NCBI RefSeq assembly: GCF_000756665.1
Contig: NZ_ARXV01000001.1
Span: forward strand, 1 to 64,000
Source of the DNA: Alcanivorax nanhaiticus
GTDB lineage: Bacteria; Pseudomonadota; Gammaproteobacteria; Pseudomonadales; Alcanivoracaceae
Reading direction: 5' to 3'
DNA: 64,000 bases
The notes beneath the pieces are model-generated. The model ran no database searches. It was not told where the DNA came from and worked only from the letters and a program-made list of their open reading frames with translations. The translations under genes and the position numbers were made by a program. Within the stretch, counting starts at the first letter, position 1. Each line of letters opens with the position of its first letter. Of this stretch, positions 30,479-39,726 are shown one piece after another.

Positions 30479-31024
30479 ATGCGTATTCCCTTCCAACGCT
30501 CCCTGCTCGTGGCCCTGGTGGCCAGCAGCACCCTTCTCCAGGCCTGCTCTGACGAAAAAGAGCCCATGGCCAGTGAAACCGAACAGACCGCAGCTGCCGC
30601 AGAAGAAACCAGCCATGATATGGCCTCCATGGACACTGCGGCCGAAGAAGCCGCACCGCAGATCGCTCGTTCCGCTGCTCCGGAAGGTGCCAAGGTATTT
30701 TTCGTGACACCGGCCAACGGCGACACAGTAACCAGCCCGGTCACTGTAGAATTCGGCCTGGAAGGAATGGAGGTGATTCCGGCAGGCACCGAGCAGGAAA
30801 ACAGCGGCCATCACCATCTGTTGATCGATCTGGCTGAGGCCCCGGACATGGGCATGCCGTTGCCAGCCAACGACAATGTGGTGCACTTCGGCAAGGGCCA
30901 GACCTCCACGACTCTGGAACTGGAACCCGGCGAGCATACCCTGCAGCTACTGCTGGGGGATTTCCGCCACATCCCTCATGAGCCACCTGTCATGTCGCAG
31001 GAAATCACCATCACAGTGGAATAA
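30479..31024 (+). CDS. DUF4399-domain lipoprotein
   Basis: A 181-residue envelope protein. The ATG at 30479 follows AAAGGAAAC. The signal ends in a lipobox-like LLQAC with C23. A Glu/Ala-rich linker (25-60) precedes a DUF4399 domain (about 80-180) with KVFFVTPANGDTV and the histidine cluster NSGHHHLLID. Function of the domain is unknown; the HHH cluster could bind metal (inference). Monocistronic, ending at a bidirectional terminator. Confidence 0.85.
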   Translation: MRIPFQRSLLVALVASSTLLQACSDEKEPMASETEQTAAAAEETSHDMASMDTAAEEAAPQIARSAAPEGAKVFFVTPANGDTVTSPVTVEFGLEGMEVIPAGTEQENSGHHHLLIDLAEAPDMGMPLPANDNVVHFGKGQTSTTLELEPGEHTLQLLLGDFRHIPHEPPVMSQEITITVE

Positions 31025-31035
31025 CGGACACAAAA

Positions 31036-31062
31036 CAAAAAGGGCCTCATCGAGGCCCTTTT
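31036..31062. terminator. Bidirectional terminator
   Basis: AAAAAGGGCCTC ATC GAGGCCCTTTT: a perfect stem with A and T runs on each side, between the convergent lipoprotein and universal stress genes. Confidence 0.88.
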
Positions 31063-31076
31063 CCATTCCCAATCAC

Positions 31077-31916
31077 TCATCGTAACAATAAGTGCGGAAC
31101 CTTGGCCTCGCGGATCATCTTATTGGTGGTGCTACCCACAAAAAATTCCCGGATCCTCGAATGCCCATAGGCGCCCATCACCACCAGATCGACATTTTGT
31201 GATTGCTGGTATTCGTGTAGCGCAGGCTCCACTTCACCGTCCAGCACCGCCGTTTGTACCTGATGCCCTGCCGCCGTCAGTTTTTCTGCCGCCCAGTCCA
31301 GATCCGCCTCACGGTTGCCCACCGTTACCAGGTGACAATCCAGACCTTTGAACAACGGGCTGTCAGCCAGCATGTTCACCCCCTTGCGGGTGGTGTCACT
31401 GCCGTCATACGCAAGCAGGATGGTTTTCGGCTCGCGGAACTCACCTGCTGCCACCAGAATCGGGCGGTGCACAGCACGAATTACCCGTTCCACGTTATCG
31501 CCCAGCTGGGCACCGACCCCCTCATGCTCCTCACCTTGCTTGCCGATCACCAACAGGCGCATCTCATCTTCGAGGCCAGTCAGGGTGTCCACCAGATCAC
31601 CATGGCGCTGGCGCTCTTGAGGACCGTCGACTCCCAGCGCGACCACCCGCTCACGGGCGGCTTCCAGCATCAGTTTGCCCTGCTCCAGTGCCACCCGGTT
31701 ACGCTTGGCATCCAGATCGGCCAGCTCCTGCATCAGGTGCTCACGCCCCCCCAAAGACAGATTACCGCTGAAATCAGCCGCGACGGGATAACGGGAGTGA
31801 TCCAGCACATGCAGCAGTGTCAGGGGGGCATCCAGTCGCTGTGCAGACCAGGCTGCATAGTCGCAGATGGAGGCTGTCGCTGCGGAGCCATCAATACAGG
31901 CGATTATATTTGTCAT
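31077..31916 (-). CDS. Tandem universal stress protein
   Basis: A 279-residue protein with two universal stress domains (about 1-135 and 150-279). The second keeps the ATP-binding pattern [15 protein letters not shown]; the first has [17 protein letters not shown] in the same place. The ATG at 31916 has GGGAGAGAG upstream. It starts 16 bases after the sulP stop, so it is probably co-transcribed with and partnered to the SulP transporter. Role likely regulatory or stress-related. Confidence 0.9.
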   Translation of the reverse strand: MTNIIACIDGSAATASICDYAAWSAQRLDAPLTLLHVLDHSRYPVAADFSGNLSLGGREHLMQELADLDAKRNRVALEQGKLMLEAARERVVALGVDGPQERQRHGDLVDTLTGLEDEMRLLVIGKQGEEHEGVGAQLGDNVERVIRAVHRPILVAAGEFREPKTILLAYDGSDTTRKGVNMLADSPLFKGLDCHLVTVGNREADLDWAAEKLTAAGHQVQTAVLDGEVEPALHEYQQSQNVDLVVMGAYGHSRIREFFVGSTTNKMIREAKVPHLLLR

Positions 31917-31932
31917 GGACTCTCTCCCTGGC

Positions 31933-33414
31933 TCAGTGGCCACCCATCAGTTTCTCGACCTCGGCGGGCTTGTCGTGCACGCCAAACTTATCCACCAGGG
32001 TTGCGCTGGCTTCGTTCAGGCCGATGATATTCACTTCGGTGCCCTCGCGACGGAACTTGATCACTACCTTGTCCAGCGCACCAATTGCGGTGATATCCCA
32101 AAAGTGCGCTCGGTGAACATCAATGGTGACCTTATCAATGGCTTCCTTGAAATCAAACGACCCGAGGAACTGCTCGGAAGAGGTAAAGAACACCTGCCCC
32201 ACAACCTGATAAACACGGTGCCCGTCGGCCTCATCCTCAGATGCCTGCACATAGAAAACACGCCCGACCTTGTTGGCATAGAACAGCGCGCTGAGGATCA
32301 CCCCCACACCAACACCAATCGCCAGGTTATGGGTCGCGAGGGTCCCGGCCACGGTCGCCAGCATCACCACCGTACTGCTCCACGGGTGTTTCATCGTATT
32401 GGTGATGGACTCCCAGCTGAAAGTACCGATGGAGACCATGATCATCACGGCCACCAGAGCCGCCATCGGGATCATGGAAACCCACTTGCCCAGGAACACC
32501 ACCAGAATCAGCAAGAAGACACCAGCCACCAGCGTAGACAAACGCTTGCGGCCACCGGATTTCACATTGATCACGGACTGCCCGATCATTGCACAACCGG
32601 CCATGCCCCCCAGCAGCCCCGCCGCAATATTGGCAATACCCTGCCCCTTGCATTCACGGTTCTTGTTGCTGGTGGTATCGGTCAGTTCATCCACAATGGT
32701 GGCGGTCATCATGGATTCCAGCAAACCCACCACGGCCAACCCAAGGGAGTACGGCAGGATGATCTGCAACGTCTCCATGTTGAGAGGAATGTCCGGCAAC
32801 AGGAACATCGGCAGACTGTCTGGCAGCGCCCCCTTGTCCCCCACGGTAGGCACATCCAGGCCCATCCACAGCGCCAGACCCGTCACCAGCACAATGGAAA
32901 TCAGCGGGGACGGCACTGCCGTAGTCAGATAAGGCAGTAAATAAATGATCGCCAGCCCAAGCCCGGTCAGCGCATAGACGTGCCAGGTCACATTGGTCAG
33001 CTCGGGTAGCTGGGCAATGAAAATGGAAATCGCCAGGGCATTCACAAAGCCCGTCACCACCGAGCGGGAGACGAACCGCATCAACTGATCCAGCCTGATA
33101 AAACCGGCAATAATCTGGAACACCCCGGTCAGCACCGTGGCCGCCAACAGGTACTGAAGACCGTGATCTTTCACCAGATCGGTCATCAACAGCGCCATGG
33201 CCGCCGTGGCGGCGGAAATCATGCCCGGTCGACCGCCGGCAAAGGCCGTAACAACGGCAATACAGAAAGAGGCATACAGCCCCACCTTGGGATCCACACC
33301 GGCAATGATCGAGAAAGCAATGGCTTCCGGGATCAATGCCAGCGCGACAACGGTGCCGGCCAGCACATCCGCACGGATATTACTGAACCATTCCTGCTGA
33401 ATAGAACGAAACAT
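31933..33414 (-). CDS. SulP-family inorganic anion transporter with STAS domain
   Basis: A 493-residue inner-membrane transporter. About 11-12 hydrophobic helices fill residues 15-370, with the signature [21 protein letters not shown], and are followed by a cytoplasmic STAS domain (about 385-490). Close relatives carry sulfate or bicarbonate (BicA-like); which ion cannot be told here. Start chosen at the ATG at 33414 ([10 protein letters not shown]), 18 codons inside a longer frame. The downstream universal stress gene is in the same unit. Confidence 0.9.
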   Translation of the reverse strand: MFRSIQQEWFSNIRADVLAGTVVALALIPEAIAFSIIAGVDPKVGLYASFCIAVVTAFAGGRPGMISAATAAMALLMTDLVKDHGLQYLLAATVLTGVFQIIAGFIRLDQLMRFVSRSVVTGFVNALAISIFIAQLPELTNVTWHVYALTGLGLAIIYLLPYLTTAVPSPLISIVLVTGLALWMGLDVPTVGDKGALPDSLPMFLLPDIPLNMETLQIILPYSLGLAVVGLLESMMTATIVDELTDTTSNKNRECKGQGIANIAAGLLGGMAGCAMIGQSVINVKSGGRKRLSTLVAGVFLLILVVFLGKWVSMIPMAALVAVMIMVSIGTFSWESITNTMKHPWSSTVVMLATVAGTLATHNLAIGVGVGVILSALFYANKVGRVFYVQASEDEADGHRVYQVVGQVFFTSSEQFLGSFDFKEAIDKVTIDVHRAHFWDITAIGALDKVVIKFRREGTEVNIIGLNEASATLVDKFGVHDKPAEVEKLMGGH

Positions 33415-33585
33415 GAAATCAGTACCTTGACGACGATACGAGACGCGCGGCAAAGCAAAGTTGCCCACGTAGAAAGGTCGCGGAGTCTACCAGATCCACC
33501 AGGCGCAAGACAGGCAGCCCATCCGGGGGCTACGCCAAAGCGCCATGACATGCGACAATGCGCCCCCCTGTTCACAGCCTTCACA

Positions 33586-34593
33586 ATGCCGCCCAATCCT
33601 ATGATCCAGACCCCGACATCCGCCCTGCCGCCGCTGGATCGCCGCCTCAGCGTGGCACCCATGATGGAATGGACGACCAGGGACTATCGTTATCTGGCCA
33701 GATTGATCACCCGGCATACCCTGCTCTACACCGAAATGGTGGTGGCTCAGGCCATTATCCGCGGCGACCGTGACCGCTTTCTGGCATTCAACCATGAAGA
33801 GCACCCAGTGGCGCTGCAGCTGGGTGGCTGCGACCCTCAGGAACTCGCCGAAGCGGCCCGAATCAGCGAGCAGTATGGCTACGACGAGATCAATCTGAAT
33901 GTGGGCTGCCCATCCGACCGGGTACAACAGGGCAAGATCGGCGCTATTTTGATGGCAGAACCAGACCTGGTGGGGCGCTGCGTGGAAGCCATGCGTTCGG
34001 CTGTTTCAGTGCCCGTTACCGTGAAAACCCGTATCGGCATCGACGATCAGGATGACTATGATTTCCTGTTCCGCTTTGTCGAGCGCATGGAACAAGCCGG
34101 CTGTACCAGCCTCACCATCCATGCCCGCAAGGCCATTCTGAGCGGGCTATCGCCCAAGGAAAATCGCGAAATTCCACCGCTGATCTACCAGCGCGCCTAT
34201 GCCATCAAGCAGGCCTTCCCGCACCTCGAGATCATTCTCAACGGTGGCGTGAAAACACTGCAGGAAGTGCACGACCACATGGGCGAAGTGGATGGCGTAA
34301 TGATTGGCCGTGAAGCTTATCAGAACCCCTATTTCCTCGCCGAGGCAGACCGTATCGTGTTTGGAGACCACCACCCGGTCGCCAGCCGTCGCGAGATTGC
34401 AGAACAGTTCCTGCCCTATGTGGAGCGCCGCTTCGCTCTGGGCCATGCTCCCAAACACTCGCTGCGGCACATCCTCAACCTTTTCCAGGGCGAACCCGGG
34501 GCCCGCAAGTTCCGCCGCCACCTGAGCGAGAACATGCACAAGCCCGACACGACCCCACAAGTGCTAATGGACGCTCTGGCGCAACTGCCTTAG
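33586..34593 (+). CDS. dusA: tRNA-dihydrouridine(20/20a) synthase
   Basis: A 335-residue FMN enzyme that reduces uridines 20/20a of tRNA. It shows RLSVAPMMEWTTRDYRYL, LYTEMVV, VALQLGGCDP, LNVGCPSDRVQQGKIGA with the catalytic cysteine, HARKAILSGLSP and NGGVKT. The DusA-type ALxGLSPKENREIPPL stretch separates it from DusB/C. Start is uncertain between ATGs at 33586 and 33601, neither with a clear ribosome site. It diverges from sulP. Confidence 0.95.
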   Translation: MPPNPMIQTPTSALPPLDRRLSVAPMMEWTTRDYRYLARLITRHTLLYTEMVVAQAIIRGDRDRFLAFNHEEHPVALQLGGCDPQELAEAARISEQYGYDEINLNVGCPSDRVQQGKIGAILMAEPDLVGRCVEAMRSAVSVPVTVKTRIGIDDQDDYDFLFRFVERMEQAGCTSLTIHARKAILSGLSPKENREIPPLIYQRAYAIKQAFPHLEIILNGGVKTLQEVHDHMGEVDGVMIGREAYQNPYFLAEADRIVFGDHHPVASRREIAEQFLPYVERRFALGHAPKHSLRHILNLFQGEPGARKFRRHLSENMHKPDTTPQVLMDALAQLP

Positions 34594-34672
34594 CCTGTAG
34601 GCAGGCAACTCTTTCACAGAGGTCGGCACTAACATTGCTTACCTTTGTCGTACCACCTTGGTCCGCTTTGGC

Positions 34673-34744
34673 GAGACGCGAGTAACGAGTTTCGAAAGGC
34701 AAAAGATTGTTGGTTTTCGAAACTCGCTTCTCGTAACTCGCCCC
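34673..34744. repeat. Heptamer inverted-array element D (GAGTTNC type)
   Basis: Left: GAGACGC, GAGTAAC, GAGTTTC, GAAAGGC. Right: GGTTTTC, GAAACTC, GCTTCTC, GTAACTC. The two arrays are mirrored complements around a short spacer. The spacer-flanking units (GAAAGGC, GGTTTTC) are the reverse complement of those in element E at 58556, so D and E are the same element in opposite orientation. It lies between dusA and the transaldolase gene. Confidence 0.92.
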
Positions 34745-34818
34745 TGAGCACCAAGCAAGAATCCTGTCATATGGCGGATGTAACCTCCCCCGCCATGACA
34801 ACACAAGGAATGGAAACC

Positions 34819-35754
34819 GTGAATAAACGCGAACAGCTCGCCCAATGGACCTCCCTGGTTGCCGATACCGGCGATCTCGACATGATCGCCGCACTGGCAC
34901 CGGAAGATGCCACCACCAACCCCTCTCTTCTGCTGGCTGCGGCCCGTGACGAGCGGTATCGCGAACTGCTGGACCAAGCCGCCGAGCTGACCCGTGCACT
35001 AGGCCACGCTGGTGACATCAACTGGCTGACCGACACCAGCGCCTGTCTTGCTGGCCAGGCCATTCTGGAGCGGGTGCCGGGATTAGTGTCGACAGAAGTA
35101 GATGCAAGGTTGTCATTCGATACTCGCGCCACCGTCGAGAAAGCCCGACGCCTGATCAGCATCTACCGGGAACTGGATGTGGATCCCTCCCGGATTCTGA
35201 TCAAGATTGCCGCTACCTGGGAAGGCATTCGCGCCGCTCAGATTCTTGAGGAAGAAGGAACGCGCTGTAACCTTACCCTGGTGTTCAACCAGACCCAGGC
35301 CCTGGCGGCTGCCGAAGCGGGAGCCACGTTGATTTCTCCCTTCGTGGGCCGCATCTACGATTGGCACCGCAAGAACGGCATGGAGATCAATACGCCGGAA
35401 GACGACCCCGGGGTTATTTCCGTACGGCAAATATTCAATACCTTCAAAGCCCGTGGGCTGGACACCATCGTGATGGGCGCCAGCTTTCGCAATGCAGACC
35501 AGATTGAAGCGCTGGCCGGCTGTGACAAACTCACCATCAGCCCGGCCCTGCTGGAGGAACTTGCTGGCCGCGACGGCAGTCTTACCCGTAGGCTGGACCC
35601 TGAACTGGTGGCTCCTGAAGATAGCTGGACGCCAGTGAGCGAAGCCGGCTTCCGCTGGCAAATGAATGATGACCCCATGGCCTGTGACCTGCTGGCAGAC
35701 GGCATTCGCCGTTTCGCCAAGGATCAACTGGCCCTGGAAGCGCTGTTGAAGTGA
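34819..35754 (+). CDS. tal: Transaldolase (TalB type)
   Basis: A 311-residue class I aldolase of the pentose phosphate pathway, moving a dihydroxyacetone unit between sugar phosphates. It shows ADTGDLDMIAALAPEDATTN, SFDTRATVEKAR, ILIKIAATWEGIRAA with the Schiff-base lysine, CNLTLVFN and SPFVGRIYDW. Compared with TalB, the GTG at 34819 gives the right N-terminal length and has AAGGA nine bases upstream; ATGs at 34795 and 34810 are alternatives. The gene follows repeat element D. Confidence 0.94.
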   Translation: MNKREQLAQWTSLVADTGDLDMIAALAPEDATTNPSLLLAAARDERYRELLDQAAELTRALGHAGDINWLTDTSACLAGQAILERVPGLVSTEVDARLSFDTRATVEKARRLISIYRELDVDPSRILIKIAATWEGIRAAQILEEEGTRCNLTLVFNQTQALAAAEAGATLISPFVGRIYDWHRKNGMEINTPEDDPGVISVRQIFNTFKARGLDTIVMGASFRNADQIEALAGCDKLTISPALLEELAGRDGSLTRRLDPELVAPEDSWTPVSEAGFRWQMNDDPMACDLLADGIRRFAKDQLALEALLK

Positions 35755-35781
35755 AACATCACTGAGAATTAAGGAGCCGAT

Positions 35782-36228
35782 TTGCGCTGGTTGAACCAAT
35801 TATTCGGAACCGACAACCACACTCCGGAAACCACTCAGCATGATCTGCATCGTGCTGCGGCCGCCTTGTTGCTGGAAGTGGCGCGTACCGATGGCGAAGT
35901 GGACGAAGACGAAACCCGCCATCTACTGGAAACCGTACAAACCCGCTGGCATCTTGATCCGGTCGAGATGCAGGACATTCTCGGCGAAATCGAGTCACGC
36001 CTCGACCAGGCCACCGACCTGTTCGAATTCACTGCCCCACTGCGCGAACACTGGGACCCGGAAACCCGCGTCGCCCTGATCGAAGACATGTGGTCCATGG
36101 CCGCCGCCGACGGCAAAGCCGACGTCCACGAAGAACACATGATCCGACGCGTCAGCGACCTGCTCTATGTGTCACATGGGGATTATATAAGGGCGAAGAT
36201 GAAGGCGCTTGAAGGCAGTGAACAGTGA
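35782..36228 (+). CDS. TerB-like tellurite resistance-family protein
   Basis: A 148-residue all-helical protein of the TerB/DjlA-N type, with paired acidic motifs ARTDGEVDEDETRHL and AADGKADVHEEHM that resemble metal-binding loops. The start is a TTG at 35782 with AAGGAG five bases upstream; no ATG fits. It follows the transaldolase gene by 27 bases. The last codons (SEQ) and TGA come from heptamer element B. Function unknown. Confidence 0.82.
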   Translation: MRWLNQLFGTDNHTPETTQHDLHRAAAALLLEVARTDGEVDEDETRHLLETVQTRWHLDPVEMQDILGEIESRLDQATDLFEFTAPLREHWDPETRVALIEDMWSMAAADGKADVHEEHMIRRVSDLLYVSHGDYIRAKMKALEGSEQ

Positions 36229-36379
36229 ATAGTTAACAGTGAACAGCTGCGCGATCAGCGCACTTTTTGAATTTACAGCGCAAGAGGCCGCGTCCAAGAG
36301 TTGAGCGCGGCCTCATTGCTTACAAATCAAGAAAAGCGCTGTTCGCGCAGCTGTTCACTATTCACTGTTAACTGTTCAC
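36218..36379. repeat. Heptamer inverted-array element B (GTTAACA/GTGAACA type)
   Basis: Left: GTGAACA, GTGAATA, GTTAACA, GTGAACA (36218-36245). Right: TGTTCAC, TATTCAC, TGTTAAC, TGTTCAC (36352-36379). The central perfect stem GAGGCCGCG/CGCGGCCTC (36284-36314) matches that of element A, as do the GCTGCGCGATC arms. It lies between convergent genes and overlaps the 3' end of the TerB-like gene. Confidence 0.93.
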
Positions 36380-36383
36380 TGCC

Positions 36384-37157
36384 TCACCAGTCCTCATACT
36401 CCTGCTCCATCTCGCTATCGCGCTGTTCAATGTCCGGGAAGCGCAGGGATGGCATGTCGCCGGTTTCGAAGCGACGACGTTGCAGGTAGGCGTTGCGCAG
36501 GAAGGTGTAGCGATCTCCCACGATGTTCCTTTCCAGATCCAGTAGATCTGCACGTAAATCCACCACATAGACCGCAGTGAAGCTGTGGCGGGTCAGGTCG
36601 TGATCGATATAGTGGCGCAGACGCATGAAGTCTTCCGGCAGGATCGCTGCCGCGTCCCGACCGGTGGAGGGGCCAAAGAAAGGCAGTACCAGATAGGGGC
36701 CTTCCGGCACCCCCCAACGCGCAAACGTCAGACCAAGATCCGTATTGTGCTTGCGCAGGCTGACCTTGCTGGCCACATCGAACAGGCCGCCAATGCCAAG
36801 GGTGCTGTTGACCGCAAAACGGCCCCAGTTCTGTCCCACATGATTCCATCGCCATTGCAGGACACTATTCAGACCACTGCGAAAGTCTCGCAGGTTCTCG
36901 TAAAAGCGGGTGATCGTGTCATCCATCCACTGAGGCGTGACCTTGCGATAGCCCTTGGCCACCGGCTTCAGACCGTATTTGTCCATCAATTCATTGAAGG
37001 CAAAGGTCTTGCGGTTAAAGCCTTCCCAGGGGTCGGCATACTGGTCTTGGCCAGCCGGGGCGTCAAAGGCTGTAGTCGGCTCTCCCCAGTCCTCTTCATC
37101 CTCGGCGAGAGAATGCACTGGCAGGCTTAGCAGCAATGTCAGAAACAGGTAGCGCAC
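36384..37157 (-). CDS. mlaA: MlaA/VacJ family outer-membrane lipid asymmetry protein
   Basis: A 257-residue protein. MlaA pulls mislocalised phospholipids from the outer leaflet and passes them to the Mla transport system. Family motifs: DPWEGFNRKTFAFNELMDKY, WRWNHVGQNWGRFAVNSTLG, GGLFDVA and FGPSTGRDA. The signal peptide (RYLFLTLLLSLPVHSLA then EDEEDW) has no lipobox cysteine, so this copy is probably not lipidated. Start uncertain between GTGs at 37157 and 37163, both with weak ribosome sites. It lies downstream of hvfX on the same strand. Confidence 0.9.
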   Translation of the reverse strand: MRYLFLTLLLSLPVHSLAEDEEDWGEPTTAFDAPAGQDQYADPWEGFNRKTFAFNELMDKYGLKPVAKGYRKVTPQWMDDTITRFYENLRDFRSGLNSVLQWRWNHVGQNWGRFAVNSTLGIGGLFDVASKVSLRKHNTDLGLTFARWGVPEGPYLVLPFFGPSTGRDAAAILPEDFMRLRHYIDHDLTRHSFTAVYVVDLRADLLDLERNIVGDRYTFLRNAYLQRRRFETGDMPSLRFPDIEQRDSEMEQEYEDW

Positions 37158-37259
37158 AGTCACCCCGGTCAACCGGCAAGTCAAAGAGGCCTATTATAGA
37201 GAGGAGCTGTTGGCCCCGTAATAGGTCAGGCAAGGCAGCTTACGCAACTCTGACAGTTT

Positions 37260-37913
37260 TTACACTGTTTCAGGAGGAAGCCAGCGACGAGCCACCCAAT
37301 AGTCCAGGCTCAGATACCGTCCTCCTCCCCAGAAAAACAACGCCAGCAGCATGACAAAGTAACTCATGGCAAATTCGATACCGTTGTTCAGAACCACAAA
37401 CCCGCCCTTCTCGGTCAACCAGTCATAATGGCCATGCTCTTTGAGGATAGCGCGCGCACGGCTTAGCCTCTCCCCTGCTTCAACACTGTTTTTCAGGCTG
37501 CCTTCCGCCCCGGGGAAACCGACTTTGGCCAGCGGTGCCGCCATACTCGTTGCCGGATTGGTCGGCGTGATGGCAAACCAGCCATGCTCCCAATGCACCG
37601 TGGCCATGGCAACCAGCATGGTCACCATCAAAGGCAAGGCAATGTAGCGAGTCAGCAGGCCAATCAACAACAGAACGCCCCCTACCAGCTCGGTGGCAGT
37701 CGCCAGAAATGCCAACACCAGCGGGAAAGGCAGTCCCAGCCCCCACTCTTCATTGCCAAACCAGGCAACTGTACTCTCAAAACTCATCGCCTTGTTGTAG
37801 CCTGCACTGATCATGACCGGGGCCAGAAAAAGCCGCAGAGCCAGAGGGGCAAGAAAATCTACCACACGCGTGGTATTCAGAGTTTGATGGATCGTTTTCA
37901 TCAGAGCGAGCAT
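37260..37913 (-). CDS. hvfX: DoxX-family membrane protein, HvfX-like
   Basis: A 217-residue inner-membrane protein with four or more helices of the DoxX type (LFLAPVMISAGYNKAM, LVGGVLLLIGLLTRY, SYFVMLLALFFWGGG). A periplasmic insertion lies between helices (about 115-170). HvfX-type DoxX proteins accompany copper-binding RiPP operons; the exact role is not settled. The ATG at 37913 has GGAGAG upstream. It follows hvfC after a 191-base gap that contains a degenerate heptamer element, so it may be in the same transcript. Confidence 0.85.
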   Translation of the reverse strand: MLALMKTIHQTLNTTRVVDFLAPLALRLFLAPVMISAGYNKAMSFESTVAWFGNEEWGLGLPFPLVLAFLATATELVGGVLLLIGLLTRYIALPLMVTMLVAMATVHWEHGWFAITPTNPATSMAAPLAKVGFPGAEGSLKNSVEAGERLSRARAILKEHGHYDWLTEKGGFVVLNNGIEFAMSYFVMLLALFFWGGGRYLSLDYWVARRWLPPETV

Positions 37914-37987
37914 AGGGGACTCTCCGTCACAGATAACGTCTCCCGGCCCGAGCCACGCTGGCGGCATCTAGTCACAAGTATTGGCTT

Positions 37988-38059
37988 GAGAAATTTCGAA
38001 ATCGACGGCAGCGCTTTGTCTACCGGTTTTCGCTTCTCGCAACTCGCTACTCACAACCC
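37988..38059. repeat. Degenerate heptamer element G (GAGTTNC type)
   Basis: The right array is clear: GGTTTTC, GCTTCTC, GCAACTC, GCTACTC (38025-38052). The left array is only a remnant (GAGAAATTTCGAAATC). It separates hvfC from hvfX. Confidence 0.6.
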
Positions 38060-38104
38060 TTCTGATCACGCTCAGCCGTTCACACAAAAGGGCCAGAAAG
38101 GCAT

Positions 38105-38872
38105 TTAACAACGCTTCAGCGTTGTCCCTATAAGGATGTCGCGTTCAAGCATTTGTTGCAGAATGCCACGAGAAAATTCTGTCAGCTTGTCTTCATCAAA
38201 CTGCATTTCCCCCGCCAGCACGCTCACCACCTCGGCACCAGTCAGAGCGGGATTCTCATCAATCAGTTGCAGCAACCTTGCCGTAGGAGCATTGATTTCC
38301 ATGAAACGAACCTGATCTTGCCGATTGCGGTAGACCAGAAGCCAAACCGGCTGCGGCAAGGGAGCATCAGGCTGAAAATCAGCACAGATCTCATGCACAG
38401 GAAAGTGATAGGACAGCACAGCATGAAGGGGACTGAGTTGCGGAATGGCCCGCAACAAGTCACCTTCAGGATGAAACCCTGCCTCAGGAAACGACTCGGT
38501 TGAGGCATCCAGCACCAGTTCCATCCACTCATAATGAGCAAGCTCCAGCAGGAACGGGGGATCGCCCTCTTCGCCGCCCTCCCCTGTGGCAAGATAACTG
38601 ACGAACTCTTGGGGAATCTCAAGAAAATAGGGGGTCTGGCAGGCATGGTGTTCAAAGAAACCTCGCACCAGTCGCTGCCAGCGATCAGCACTCAGCAGCG
38701 AAAACAACACCGGAAAGCCCTGCTCGATAAAGCCATTTACATTGTTGAAAAACAGATTGCGGTAGATCGCAAGACGGCGCTCTTCGATACCCTCTGGAGC
38801 CGGGCGGGTATGAGGGTTGCGCAGGTGACCGGCAAAGGCCCGTTGCAGGCGCTGGAAGTCCGCGTCACTCAT
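38105..38872 (-). CDS. hvfC: HvfC-like RiPP maturation partner (DUF2063)
   Basis: A 255-residue protein. The N-terminal helical DUF2063 domain (about 1-95: FQRLQRAFAGHLRN, RLAIYRNLFFNNVNGFIEQGFP) is followed by a C-terminal winged-helix-like domain. It is the expected partner of an MNIO enzyme in RiPP modification, probably recognising the precursor leader. Its ATG overlaps the hvfB stop by 4 bases. Confidence 0.9.
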   Translation of the reverse strand: MSDADFQRLQRAFAGHLRNPHTRPAPEGIEERRLAIYRNLFFNNVNGFIEQGFPVLFSLLSADRWQRLVRGFFEHHACQTPYFLEIPQEFVSYLATGEGGEEGDPPFLLELAHYEWMELVLDASTESFPEAGFHPEGDLLRAIPQLSPLHAVLSYHFPVHEICADFQPDAPLPQPVWLLVYRNRQDQVRFMEINAPTARLLQLIDENPALTGAEVVSVLAGEMQFDEDKLTEFSRGILQQMLERDILIGTTLKRC

Positions 38873-39714
38873 CCCAGTTTACGCTCTTTGGCAGCATACT
38901 GTTGCTGGTAACGACCAATCTCTCGGAGCTCACCAAACAGTTCGTCCTCACCAGGAAAGTTGAAATCCCGTTCCAGTAAGGTCGGCAGTACGCCAAATTC
39001 TCGGTAGGCATGCTGCAGCAGCTCCCAGACAGGGTCGATCACCGCCGCACCATGAGTATCGACTTTCAGATCGTCAGCCTCATCGAAATGCCCAGCGATG
39101 TGCACATAGCAGATACGTTCACCGGGCAAACCACTGATGAATGCCTTTGGGTCATAACCGTGGTTGATGCTGTTCACGTAGGCGTTGTTCACGTCCAGCA
39201 GTAGTTCGCAGTCAGCCTCTTGCAGGACCGCGTTAACAAATTCCAGCTCGGACATTTGCGAACCGGGAGCCGCATAGTAACTGACATGCTCAATACCAAT
39301 AGGCTGCTCCAGAAAATCCTGCACCTGGCGCACCCTACCGGCCACGTAATGAACGGCTTCTTCGGTAAACGGAATCGGCATCAAATCGTAGAGATGGCCA
39401 TGATCACTGCAGTAACTCAGGTGTTCGGTATACCGGCGAATATCGTGTTCACGCAGAAAGGTCTTGATAGACCCCAACAGCTCGAAATCCAGCGGTTCTG
39501 GCCCGCCAAGGGACAGACTCAAACCATGGGTCACGAACGGAAATCGCTCGGTAAACTTTCTGAATTCCTTGCCCAGGCGCCCGCCCATGGGAATCCAGTT
39601 TTCCGGAGCCACTTCCATGAAATCAAAGGGAGGTGATTCGGCGCGGGAAAGCGGGCCCATCAGGGCCCGCCGAAGACCCAGGCCCACACCGGACACTGGT
39701 GTCTTGTGGTTCAT
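38869..39714 (-). CDS. hvfB: HvfB-like multinuclear iron oxidative enzyme (MNIO, DUF692)
   Basis: A 281-residue DUF692 TIM-barrel enzyme. Segments consistent with the family metal and substrate sites include VAPENW, CSDHGHLYD, IEHVSYYA, DVNNAYVNS and HIAGHFDEA. In characterised systems MNIO enzymes with a DUF2063 partner oxidise Cys in EGKCG-type motifs of the precursor to oxazolone-thioamide groups. The operon context (precursor 12 bases upstream, partner overlapping downstream) gives the same role here. Confidence 0.93.
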   Translation of the reverse strand: MNHKTPVSGVGLGLRRALMGPLSRAESPPFDFMEVAPENWIPMGGRLGKEFRKFTERFPFVTHGLSLSLGGPEPLDFELLGSIKTFLREHDIRRYTEHLSYCSDHGHLYDLMPIPFTEEAVHYVAGRVRQVQDFLEQPIGIEHVSYYAAPGSQMSELEFVNAVLQEADCELLLDVNNAYVNSINHGYDPKAFISGLPGERICYVHIAGHFDEADDLKVDTHGAAVIDPVWELLQHAYREFGVLPTLLERDFNFPGEDELFGELREIGRYQQQYAAKERKLG

Positions 39715-39726
39715 GACAAGCCTGCC

